Source: BQJU01 sp964015035
GTDB taxonomy: Bacteria > Bacteroidota > Bacteroidia > Chitinophagales > Saprospiraceae
NCBI GenBank assembly: GCA_964015035.1
Contig: CAXHCA010000025.1
Span: 1-57,089, forward strand
DNA: 57,089 nt
Reading direction: 5' to 3'
Part shown: one piece after another, positions 17,276-25,319 of the stretch
How positions within the stretch are numbered: the first letter of the stretch is position 1
Layout: each line of letters opens with the position of its first letter
Made by a program: the position numbers and the translations under genes
The notes under the pieces: generated by a model
The model's input: only the letters and a program-made list of their open reading frames with translations
What the model was told of the DNA's origin: nothing
Database searches by the model: none

Positions 17276-19666
17276 ATGAGAAAACTTATTTACACATGTA
17301 CAATCCTGTGGATGTATGGGCTTTTTGCCATGCTCCATGGCCAGACAACCTTGGTTGAATGGCCGCTCAACACGTCTACTGGCGTGGCCCCAGATAACTA
17401 CAATGCTTCAATCCTGAGTCCTTCTAATCTTAAGAGAGGAAATGGTATTGGTAGTATCCAGGTGGATGTAAGTGGCGCCAAAGCCCGCGCCTGGTATCCT
17501 CAGAATGCGGTGGGTATGGTTGACTACTACGAGGTCTGTATTACCCCTAAACCTGGAGTTACTTTACAAATCGATGCTTTACAATTTGATGAACATACTG
17601 ATGTAAATGGCATTAGTGGTTTTGAAGTATATGCCTCTTCCAATGGGTTTCAACATTCCACATTAGTCGGCTCTGCGGTAATCCCTCCTAATAATACCAG
17701 TGTCCGTTCCCACAACTTTGATAACCTTGACCTGCGCATTTGCGAAAGCGTTCAGCTTTGCTTTAGGATGTACGGTTACGGTGCTTCTAATCAGAATGCC
17801 TTTTGGTTTTTGGAAGAACAAAGCTTAAACATTCAAGGGACCGTCATGCCCATTTGTACGCCTCCAACCACTCAGGGAAATGTTGGTTTTTCCAATGTAG
17901 GTCCCAATTCTCTTCAAGTGGAAATCACTAACGGAAATGGTAACGCGCGAATGATTGTGATGTCGGAAGGAGATGCGGTGAGTGCTATGCCTTGTTCTGG
18001 TTTTACCTATCCGGCGTCTACTACTTTTGGAAATGGCTATGAGCTTGGTATGGATGAATATGTGGTTTATGCAGGTCCGGCCAACGCTGGCAACTCTACC
18101 AGTGTTATGGTTGATGGCCTTACCGAGGGAGCCACATACCATGTTGCCGTATTTGAATATGATTCTGGCAGTGATTGTTTTAATAAAGTGAATCCGGCCA
18201 CCAATAGCACCATTACTACTTGTATGGGCCCTACAGAACCCATTCAGCCAATGGCAAGTCCCGGCTCGGATGGGATCAGCCTGGGATGGACCGATCCGCT
18301 CTGTAACGATGAGGTTTTGGTGATGGCCAGCACGGCTCCAATCACGGGTGCTCCTGATGGCGATGGCACTAATATTACCGCCAATCTGACTTTTGGCGCA
18401 GGTACCTTTACCGGGACCACTTTCCCGGCCTCTGCATTCCCCGTGTTTTTGGGGACTGCCGGCAGGGTAGATGTGGTGGGGTTAACCCCCAATACCACCT
18501 ATTATTTTAAGCTATTCACCCGCATTGGCACCAGCTGGTCGGCAGGCGTAGAGCTCAGCGCCAAATCTGCGGAAGGGTGTACAGACCTTGGAGGCCATGA
18601 CGTGGTCTTTATTAATGAAGTACACTACACCAACTGGGGGGAAGATATGGATGAAGGTGTGGAACTGGCAGGACCGGCAGGCACGGATTTGACGCCTTAT
18701 CAGTTGTATTTGTACGAACAAAAAGACGGCAGTTTAACTAAGGGCATACCGTATGGGCCGGTAACTGATTTTTACGGTACTATTGATAATGAAGACGGAC
18801 AAATGGGTGCCGTGTGGTTCCCGATCCCTGAGATAGAAGACTATACGGGAGGATTTGTTCTCTACAATACGGTTCGTAAAGAAATTGTGCAGTTTTTGAC
18901 TTATCGTCAAATTTTGACCGGCGAAGGAGGCATTGCTGATAGTATTTTAGGAGAAAGAATGATGACGGCCTCCAATGCCATTGCCCGCGAATTAAATGAT
19001 CCTTCTTTTCCAGCGGGAATGTCCATGCAGTTGGTCGGTACCGGAGAATGCCCGAGTGATTTTGACTGGGTGCCACAATTGGCAGCTACGCCTGGTGTCT
19101 TAAACGATCAGCAAGCAGTATTGCCGATAGAATTGCTAGATTTTAAAGCCTCCATTGTTGATGAGGATGTCTTACTACAATGGCAAACGGCTACAGAAAT
19201 CAATAATGACTATATGGCTATTGAGCGCAGTGCTGATGGCCGCCATTTTGAAGAAATTGATTGGTTGCCAGGCGCAGGGACGACTTATGAACCGCAGGCA
19301 TATCAAATTTGGGATAAAAATCCATTGGCCGGGATTAATTATTATCGTTTGCGCCAGGTAGACTTTGATGGAACAGCCACTTATCACAAAGTCATTTCTG
19401 TTCGTTTTGACGGCAAGCCGATAGATGCAGCTATTTACCCCACGGTAGTAGATCAGGAACTGACCATAGTCTACGGCAGCCCGATCAGTGGCGAGGGACA
19501 ATTAGATGTAGTTGACCTCAATGGGCGGAGCGTGCTGAGCCGTCAGGTCAATGAAGGAGAGGTGTCCATGATATTGCCGGTAGGTGATTTAGACAATGGC
19601 CACTACATCCTGCGTATCGAATACCACAATGAATCCATCATCAAGAGATTTTTCGTTCTTAGATAA
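17276..19666 (+). CDS. Secreted multidomain T9SS protein
   Basis: A 796-aa protein with signal peptide ending near LHGQ. Residues about 25-190 form a beta-sandwich with the pattern of Bacteroidota PEP-CTERM-like or carbohydrate-binding N-domains (FEVYASSNGFQ, NLDLRICESVQLCFRMYG). Two fibronectin-III-like modules follow (about 190-430; VDGLTEGATYHVAVFEYDSG, VVGLTPNTTYYFKLFTR). Residues about 440-620 resemble a lamin-tail-like domain (VFINEVHYTNWGEDMDEGVE). A further module with LLDFKASIVDEDVLLQWQTA and YRLRQVDFDGT precedes the type A T9SS sorting domain (VDLNGRSVLSRQV ... IKRFFVLR). It is probably surface-exposed or secreted; no enzyme motif was found. A terminator lies about 115 nt downstream. 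Confidence 0.82.
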   Translation: MRKLIYTCTILWMYGLFAMLHGQTTLVEWPLNTSTGVAPDNYNASILSPSNLKRGNGIGSIQVDVSGAKARAWYPQNAVGMVDYYEVCITPKPGVTLQIDALQFDEHTDVNGISGFEVYASSNGFQHSTLVGSAVIPPNNTSVRSHNFDNLDLRICESVQLCFRMYGYGASNQNAFWFLEEQSLNIQGTVMPICTPPTTQGNVGFSNVGPNSLQVEITNGNGNARMIVMSEGDAVSAMPCSGFTYPASTTFGNGYELGMDEYVVYAGPANAGNSTSVMVDGLTEGATYHVAVFEYDSGSDCFNKVNPATNSTITTCMGPTEPIQPMASPGSDGISLGWTDPLCNDEVLVMASTAPITGAPDGDGTNITANLTFGAGTFTGTTFPASAFPVFLGTAGRVDVVGLTPNTTYYFKLFTRIGTSWSAGVELSAKSAEGCTDLGGHDVVFINEVHYTNWGEDMDEGVELAGPAGTDLTPYQLYLYEQKDGSLTKGIPYGPVTDFYGTIDNEDGQMGAVWFPIPEIEDYTGGFVLYNTVRKEIVQFLTYRQILTGEGGIADSILGERMMTASNAIARELNDPSFPAGMSMQLVGTGECPSDFDWVPQLAATPGVLNDQQAVLPIELLDFKASIVDEDVLLQWQTATEINNDYMAIERSADGRHFEEIDWLPGAGTTYEPQAYQIWDKNPLAGINYYRLRQVDFDGTATYHKVISVRFDGKPIDAAIYPTVVDQELTIVYGSPISGEGQLDVVDLNGRSVLSRQVNEGEVSMILPVGDLDNGHYILRIEYHNESIIKRFFVLR

Positions 19667-19779
19667 TTTGTCAAAGATGTAGAGTGTTTTGTACTTGTTG
19701 TTTATCACGATGCGGCTATCTACTGGACTTTTGATTTTTTCCACGAATAGCCTATCGTAATCCCAATCCCGTTATTCTG

Positions 19780-19821
19780 AAAGCTTCCAGATGCCTTGTG
19801 TTCTGGGAGCTTTCTTCTTTT
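19780..19821 (+). terminator. Rho-independent terminator
   Basis: AAAGCTTCCAGA (19780-19791) pairs with TCTGGGAGCTTT (19802-19813) with one G-U pair and a 10-nt loop, followed by CTTCTTTTAT. It is the first good terminator after the gene ending at 19666. Confidence 0.75.
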
Positions 19822-19836
19822 ATCCTAAACAATTTT

Positions 19837-19959
19837 GATTCTTTGACAAATCCCGGGGTGCAGAGCCAAGCTAAACTGTAAAACAACACTTCTAAAGCAC
19901 TGCCTCCAAACATGCACTTAGCCTGGCCCGATTTTACATCGGGGAAGTTTGTCAAAGGG
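19837..19959. repeat. Repeat B carrying a nested fragment of repeat A
   Basis: The outer ends GATTCTTTGACAAATCCCG and GGGGAAGTTTGTCAAAG match the 85-bp B copy at 7563, as do inner pieces GCAGAGCCAAGCT and GGCCCGATTTTACATCGGGG. Where that B copy has its loop, this one carries about 40 bp ending GCCTCCAAACATGCACT (19902-19918), the right end of repeat A. The reading is an A insertion into B followed by loss of most of A. An open frame runs through it into the next gene but is repeat-derived. Confidence 0.7.
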
Positions 19960-20040
19960 CGACAATCTTCAATCCTACTTATCTCTTTGAATATCACAGT
20001 GATTTATCTTAATTTAGAGGATCAGCAAAATGCATGTTCC

Positions 20041-20871
20041 ATGAAATACTTCCTTGTCGGCCTCTTCCTATGCTTAGCCATGATGGCCATCAATGCCTTT
20101 ACCCTACCTTTAACCTTTGACCCTCACAAGGGATTAATCGCTTATTATTCCTTTAATGCCTGTGATGCGCGGGATGATTCCGGCAATGGCTCAGATGGAG
20201 AAATGTTTGGGGCCATCAATTGCTGGTGTGGTGTTGATGATGATGGGTTGTTATTTGACGGAGATCGGGATTATTTGAAGTTTCCAGGGGTAGTTAATCG
20301 CTATTTCACCACCAGTGATTTCACGATTAGCTTTTATTTCAAAGTAGAAGGCTATACCACTTTTCCACAGAGTCTGCTTTCTAAACGAGAGCGGTGTGAC
20401 GAGTACAATATGTTTGACATTCAACGGGATATGCGTCAACGAGAGGTGATTGCAGAGGTCTATGAAAACCCCCAAAAATTTTATGGAGGACTCAATACCG
20501 CAATAGACACCGGTGGCTGGGTCCATTACGCTTTGGTTCGCGAAGGATTTAGGGCCAGAACCTATTTGAATGGCACCTTACGGGAAGAGAGTTACCGCTG
20601 TAGTGGAGTAGACATTAGTAACAACGCCGTGCTGTCCTTTAGTGATAGTCCTTGTATCCGTACCGGGCGAGCCCGTCGCTTTAGGGGCGTAATCGATGAA
20701 TTGAGGGTATACGATTACGCCTTAACAGAGGAGGAAATAGGTCGTCTTTTCCTGCTGCATCCCATCGAAAACATTCAAATGGACTGCTTTACTTTTGCTC
20801 CTAAAAAATCTCGGGATTGGCTACTCAATACAGACGAAACCCCTTACCTTTGCTTCGCAAATTCACGCTGA
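20041..20871 (+). CDS. LamG-domain protein, truncated paralogue lacking a T9SS domain
   Basis: A 276-aa exported protein with signal peptide MKYFLVGLFLCLAMMAINAF. It is almost entirely one LamG/concanavalin-like jelly roll (about 28-240): GLIAYYSFNACDARDDSGNG, FTTSDFTISFYFKVEG, GGWVHYALVREGFRARTYLN, RFRGVIDELRVYDYALTEEE. It parallels the protein at 21480 across this whole domain, but there the chain continues into a PKD-like part and a type B sorting domain, while here it ends after 35 unrelated residues. It is probably a duplicate that lost its C-terminal half, leaving secretion by T9SS doubtful. Start 20041 is chosen because the longer frame from 19912 runs through repeat B/A. Confidence 0.72.
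   Translation: MKYFLVGLFLCLAMMAINAFTLPLTFDPHKGLIAYYSFNACDARDDSGNGSDGEMFGAINCWCGVDDDGLLFDGDRDYLKFPGVVNRYFTTSDFTISFYFKVEGYTTFPQSLLSKRERCDEYNMFDIQRDMRQREVIAEVYENPQKFYGGLNTAIDTGGWVHYALVREGFRARTYLNGTLREESYRCSGVDISNNAVLSFSDSPCIRTGRARRFRGVIDELRVYDYALTEEEIGRLFLLHPIENIQMDCFTFAPKKSRDWLLNTDETPYLCFANSR
20845..20852 (+). promoter_or_regulatory. Possible -7 box of a ybaB promoter
   Basis: TACCTTTG matches the Bacteroidota TAnnTTTG box and lies inside the last codons of the LamG gene. The nearest TTG upstream (20817) is 25 nt away, longer than the usual 19-21, so this is weak. Confidence 0.3.
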
Positions 20872-21018
20872 TCGTTTTTCACCACATATACTCGACATAG
20901 ATAGGTTTGAGGAATAGATCATCATAAACCCATCAGGTGGGTATAAACCGGTCAGGAGTAAAAGGGCCAATGAGAATGATCCCTTAAATACTGCTGATCG
21001 GATAAAAATCCGATAATT

Positions 21019-21339
21019 ATGTTTGGAGACTTATTCGGCGATATGCAGGAAAAGCAGGAGGCTATCCGGGAAGAATTGTCTGAAATAAAACTGGAAGCAG
21101 AAGCTGGCGACGGTGCTGTAAAAGTGATCGTTACCGCTAATCGGGAGGTGGTCAATATTAGTATCGACCAAGAAAAATTAGACCTGGAGGATAAGGAACA
21201 ACTCGAAGACTTGCTGACAGTTGCGGTCAACCGTGCTCTCGAATTGGCACAAGCTAAGGAGATGGAAATGACTCAAAACATGATCAAGGATATGTTGCCA
21301 CCTGGTTTAGGTGGATTGGGAAATCTTTTCCGTGGATAA
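21019..21339 (+). CDS. ybaB: YbaB/EbfC family nucleoid-associated protein
   Basis: A 106-aa small acidic protein. It starts with MFGDLFGDMQEKQEAIREEL, an N-terminal helix typical of the family, followed by the central strands AVKVIVTANREVVNISIDQE, and ends LPPGLGGLGNLF, matching the usual Gly/Phe-rich tail. YbaB/EbfC dimers form a tweezer that binds DNA and is often encoded beside recR and dnaX; neither is present here. It lies between two LamG paralogues, an unusual place, and probably has its own promoter. Confidence 0.88.
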   Translation: MFGDLFGDMQEKQEAIREELSEIKLEAEAGDGAVKVIVTANREVVNISIDQEKLDLEDKEQLEDLLTVAVNRALELAQAKEMEMTQNMIKDMLPPGLGGLGNLFRG

Positions 21340-21479
21340 AGCTGCCTTTACGCCCCCACATTTTTTATCTTTCGCTTCCTTTTTGAGACTTTGCAAAACG
21401 ACAATATTCTGAAGGTTGGAACGTTAATGCTATGGTATGCAAAGTTCCTTCATTTTAGGCTTTTAATTATTACTGAATT

Positions 21480-22718
21480 ATGAGAATTTTTACTTTTCTA
21501 TATGCGTTCCTGCTCTCTGCTGTACTTGCTGCCCAAACGAATGTTGGTTTAGTGGCCTATTATCCATTTGAAGAAACGTTGGAAGATGTGACGGGCAATA
21601 CTGCCAATACAGGAGTGGCGAATGGCAATCCCCAGTATGTTTGTGGGGTCAAGGACGAAGGTATACTGTTAAATGGCGCAAGCGATGCCATTACCATTGC
21701 CGGGGGCAATATCAACGGAGAATTTGATACGGAAGACTTTACGGTTAGTTTTTATTTCAAACCTGTGGGCACGAATGGGGTCCAGTATTTACTTTCCAAG
21801 CGTTCTCCCGATTGTAATAATGAAAATATCTTCTACATCCGTTATGTACCGGAAACCCGTACAGTGAATGCTTATTTGAGCGAGATTCCGGAAAAAACGG
21901 TATCTCTGGTGCATACCATTAAGAACAATTCCTGTTGGCAGAATCTGGTATTGGTTAGAGATAACTTCCGGGTGCGTATGTATGTCAATGGCCAATTTGC
22001 AGGTGACCTGGGAACGGCAACACGGATTAACCTCGAAAATAATGGCAAGCTAATTATTGGCTCAGCCAATTGCCGTACGGGGAGTGAAGTGCCTTTCAGT
22101 GGAATGATCGATGAACTTCGCTTTTACAACCGGGCACTGGATGAAAGAGAAGTCAAATCGCTATATCTGGCACCGGATATGATTGTTAACCCGGATACCT
22201 TGTTGTTCTTAGGTAATTCCATCGATATCGAATTGACCAACACCTGTGCGGATGAGTTTAGCTGGACGACCAACGGCGCGCCAACTGATTTATCTTCTCT
22301 AACGGCTCCGGAGCCGACAATCACGCCAAGCCAGGCCGGCGTCTTTATTTATCGGCTCAATATGGATAACCCGATTTCGCCCTGTTCAGCAAATGATTCC
22401 ATTCGCATCAATGTGGTGGACCCGGATGAACTAGAATGTGATGAGTTGTATTTACCCAAAGCATTTACGCCCAATGGGGATGGACTAAATGATACCTACG
22501 GTATTAGTAATCCCTTTGCTGTTCAGCAGTTAATTTCGTTTGAAATATTTGACCGCTGGGGCGGACGCATGTTTGCGGCGGAGAATACCCCTTTTGCACA
22601 ATGGGATGGTACCTTTAAAGGCGAACCAGTCAATTCCGGGGTGATGATTTATAAGATCATTTACATCTGCGATGGCGTAGAACGGTTGGCGAGCGGGAGT
22701 TTTTCCATCCTTCGCTAG
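21480..22718 (+). CDS. LamG-domain protein with type B T9SS sorting domain
   Basis: A 412-aa exported protein with signal peptide ending near VLAAQ. A LamG jelly roll occupies about 25-230 (GLVAYYPFEETLEDVTGN, FDTEDFTVSFYFKPVG, FSGMIDELRFYNRALDEREV). A short Ig/PKD-like region follows (about 235-315; FSWTTNGAPTDLSSL). The C-terminal 85 residues are a gliding-motility/CHU_C type B sorting domain: LYLPKAFTPNGDGLNDTYGI, FEIFDRWGGRMF, WDGTFKGEPVNSGVMIYKI. Such proteins are moved out by T9SS and often stay attached via SprF/PorP-type partners. LamG domains commonly bind glycans. The gene converges on moeA with only 3 bp between stops. Confidence 0.85.
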   Translation: MRIFTFLYAFLLSAVLAAQTNVGLVAYYPFEETLEDVTGNTANTGVANGNPQYVCGVKDEGILLNGASDAITIAGGNINGEFDTEDFTVSFYFKPVGTNGVQYLLSKRSPDCNNENIFYIRYVPETRTVNAYLSEIPEKTVSLVHTIKNNSCWQNLVLVRDNFRVRMYVNGQFAGDLGTATRINLENNGKLIIGSANCRTGSEVPFSGMIDELRFYNRALDEREVKSLYLAPDMIVNPDTLLFLGNSIDIELTNTCADEFSWTTNGAPTDLSSLTAPEPTITPSQAGVFIYRLNMDNPISPCSANDSIRINVVDPDELECDELYLPKAFTPNGDGLNDTYGISNPFAVQQLISFEIFDRWGGRMFAAENTPFAQWDGTFKGEPVNSGVMIYKIIYICDGVERLASGSFSILR

Positions 22719-22721
22719 CGC

Positions 22722-23921
22722 CTATTTCCTAAAGAAAATGACCGGAAAGACTTCTCCTTTTGCAAATTCTGATTGCTTCATGGGCAGTTCCAGAAAAGCA
22801 TCGGCATCTACCAAATTGGCAAGGTCGCCAGAGCCGTGGCCTTCGACAGGGGTTGCCAAAATCCGGCCTTGATCATCATAGGAAATTTTCACTTGTAGAA
22901 AATACTGCAATTCCGGTTTGAAGCTAAACGGAGTAGTTAGCATAGCCTTGGGAGGACTGGTTTGGGTCTGTCCTTCACCAGATTGCAACCAGGGCAATAC
23001 GTAGCGATGAGTCCCCAAAAAAGAGGATACTGGATTACCGGGCAATGCAAAAACAATGGTTCCGCCGGGGGCTTCCCCAAACCATAGCGGTTTTCCCGGA
23101 CGTTGTTTGATCTTGTGAAAAAGCTGTTTAACGCCCAGCGCAACCAGTGATTCCGGTAGAAAATCAAATTTGCCTTTGGAAACGCCACCGCTGAGTATGA
23201 TCAACTCGTAGGTCTCTAAAATGCTACCTAGTTTTTTACGAATTTCTTCTTGGTCATCCTGTAAATGTTCCGTATCGGCAGTGATCCCATATTCCTTTAA
23301 GGTAGATAGTAGTCGATGCACATTGGACCGGCGAATTTGATAAGGCAGGGGAGTCTCTTCCACCCGTACCAATTCATCGCCGGTAGAAATAATGATGGTT
23401 TTGGGCAACCGACTTACCAATAGTTGTGCCTTGCCAATAGTGGCAGCTACCCCAATTTCAGCGGAAGACAATCGGACGCCTTCTCTTACGACTCGGGCCC
23501 CACTAAAACGATCCTCTCCCTGGCGGTGTACATTCTGCCCCTTTCGGATGCTTTCTACTTGTAGGTGGGCGGTTCCTTCTTCAATGAGGATATCTTCGTA
23601 ACGAATGACCGTATCGGTGTTTTTAGGTAAAATTGATCCAGTCATGACTTCCAGGCAGCTGTGATCCCGCTGGAGGGTCATTTGCGGAGAGCCTGCGGCA
23701 GCAACGCCCTCAATGTCAAATTTGCGCTGCCCCCGATCAAAGGAGCTATATTGCAGGGCAATTCCATCCATGGTTACGCGGTTATAGGGCGGAAAGTCTC
23801 GATCAGCGTATAAGTTTTCCCTCAGTACTCTCCCAATAGCCTGATCCAATGGCACCTGCTCTACGCCAAAATCCCGGCGGTGGGCCAGGATGATCTTCAT
23901 CGCTTCTTCAACTGAAATCAT
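22722..23921 (-). CDS. moeA: Molybdopterin molybdotransferase MoeA
   Basis: A 399-aa cytoplasmic enzyme that inserts molybdate into adenylylated molybdopterin, the last step of Mo-cofactor synthesis. Family landmarks in order: VEEAMKIILAHRRDFG, LYADRDFPPYNRVTMDGIAL, EVMTGSILPKNTDTVIRYED, the MoCF-fold core IIISTGDELV, IILSGGVSKGKFDFLPE, KPLWFG and FALPGNPVSSFLG. Length is that of typical MoeA. No moaA/C/D/E, mobA or modABC genes are nearby. Upstream on its strand I see no recognisable Moco riboswitch, only repeat A at 24022. Confidence 0.92.
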   Translation of the reverse strand: MISVEEAMKIILAHRRDFGVEQVPLDQAIGRVLRENLYADRDFPPYNRVTMDGIALQYSSFDRGQRKFDIEGVAAAGSPQMTLQRDHSCLEVMTGSILPKNTDTVIRYEDILIEEGTAHLQVESIRKGQNVHRQGEDRFSGARVVREGVRLSSAEIGVAATIGKAQLLVSRLPKTIIISTGDELVRVEETPLPYQIRRSNVHRLLSTLKEYGITADTEHLQDDQEEIRKKLGSILETYELIILSGGVSKGKFDFLPESLVALGVKQLFHKIKQRPGKPLWFGEAPGGTIVFALPGNPVSSFLGTHRYVLPWLQSGEGQTQTSPPKAMLTTPFSFKPELQYFLQVKISYDDQGRILATPVEGHGSGDLANLVDADAFLELPMKQSEFAKGEVFPVIFFRK

Positions 23922-24362
23922 AGTTTAACGGTACTTTTTTGTTTGGGCAGTAAATTTATTTGTTGTAACTCAGAAATTATCACTTGTCAGTACTTATTTT
24001 CATTTTTTATGAAGCAGGCTGAGTACATGTTTGGAGGTAATCATTCAGGCTGCAAATTTCAGTTTTTGGGTGCTAAAGCACCACCTCCAAACATGCACTG
24101 AGTTTTTTTTATTACCCAATTTTTGTTTAATTTGTAAACCCCAAGTACGGCTCAATACTGATTTGCAGGTCGCGGTCTACACGGTCCAACAAAAGGGAGA
24201 AATTGACGAAAGTCAATCGGGGGAGGTGGCACATTGCTTCTTTAACAACAATTACCTGGGGGCTAAGTGGAGGCAGAAAGCCAATGTCTCAAACAAACCA
24301 AAGTCCCCATACTCACATATTTTACCTGGAAAAACAGGTAGTCAAGCAGATAAACCTAATCT
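23922..24362. other. Divergent intergenic region between moeA and the ABC importer
   Basis: Contains repeat A copy 4 and nothing else recognisable. A short open frame (24031-24366) runs out of the repeat and is not believed. No clear TAnnTTTG promoter box was found for either gene. Confidence 0.45.
24022..24099. repeat. Repeat A, copy 4 (78 bp)
   Basis: Ends AGTACATGTTTGGAGGT (24022-24038) and ACCTCCAAACATGCACT (24083-24099) are inverted repeats with one mismatch. The interior TGCAAATTTCAGTTTTTGG and GTGCTAAAGCACC are pieces of the longer copy at 41755. One of the shorter copies in the window. Confidence 0.85.
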
Positions 24363-25319
24363 ATGATTTCGGTCCATCATTTAACCAAACGCTACGGTCA
24401 GGATACGGCAGTGCATGACCTCTCATTTGAAGTAGCGGAAGGACAAACCTTGGCGCTGGTTGGTACCAGTGGTTGTGGGAAAACGACGACGCTAAAAATG
24501 ATCAATCGCTTGGTAGAACCCTCCTCGGGATCCATCATTCTAAATGGCAGCAATATCATGCAAGAACCCGTGGTGGAGGTGCGCCGTCGCATGGGGTATG
24601 TCATTCAAAGTATCGGGTTATTTCCGCACTATACGGTGGCCGAAAATGTGGGGGTTACACCCAAATTACTGGGATGGTCTGAAAAAAAGATTCGCAAAAG
24701 AACCGATGATTTACTGGGAAGACTCAAGCTTTCACCCGGTAAATATCTCGACAAATACCCCAATCAGCTTAGTGGAGGACAACGACAGCGAGTAGGGATT
24801 GCCCGGGCATTGGCGGCCAATCCACCCATTATTTTAATGGACGAACCTTTTGGGGCTTTAGACCCCATTACCCGTAAGGATATCCAAAAGGATTTTAAAA
24901 ACCTGGAAGAATTATCGGAGAAAACTACTATTCTGGTGACCCATGATGTGGAGGAGGCTTTTAAATTGGCTGATTTAATCTGTGTCTTGGATCGTGGTGA
25001 GGTCCAGCAAATTGGGACCCCTGCCGATCTGTTATTCCGCCCCGCCAATGATTTTATCCGCCGATTCCTAGCCGGTCAATCCCTCCAACTGATGTTTGAG
25101 GTATTCCGTTTGCGAGATCTGGCCCCGATGCTCCCTGAGGGAAAACAAGGCCATGCTTTTCATGCGGAAGATCGGCTGGAAAAAGTATTGGAGCAATTGA
25201 CAAGACCCGATCGGCGGACAGAACGAGGCTATTTTGAGGTTGGAAGCAGTTATCGGACCTTCAGCTGGCAGGAGATGATGAACGCCATTCACCAAAAAAT
25301 TAAAATTGATGTCCAATGA
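24363..25319 (+). CDS. Betaine/choline-type ABC transporter ATP-binding protein (OpuCA/ProV-like)
   Basis: A 318-aa ATPase energising uptake of a quaternary-amine osmoprotectant (glycine betaine, choline, carnitine or similar). Walker A is VGTSGCGKTTTLK, Q-loop VIQSIGLF, signature LSGGQRQRVGIARAL, Walker B IILMDEPFGALDP, H-loop THDVEEAF. These, and the phrase NRLVEPSSGSI, are characteristic of the OpuA/OpuC/ProV subfamily. The C-terminal 80 residues lack a clear pair of CBS domains, so osmotic gating as in OpuA is unlikely to work the same way. The stop codon overlaps the next start (ATGA at 25316-25319), indicating translational coupling with the permease/binding protein. Confidence 0.88.
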   Translation: MISVHHLTKRYGQDTAVHDLSFEVAEGQTLALVGTSGCGKTTTLKMINRLVEPSSGSIILNGSNIMQEPVVEVRRRMGYVIQSIGLFPHYTVAENVGVTPKLLGWSEKKIRKRTDDLLGRLKLSPGKYLDKYPNQLSGGQRQRVGIARALAANPPIILMDEPFGALDPITRKDIQKDFKNLEELSEKTTILVTHDVEEAFKLADLICVLDRGEVQQIGTPADLLFRPANDFIRRFLAGQSLQLMFEVFRLRDLAPMLPEGKQGHAFHAEDRLEKVLEQLTRPDRRTERGYFEVGSSYRTFSWQEMMNAIHQKIKIDVQ

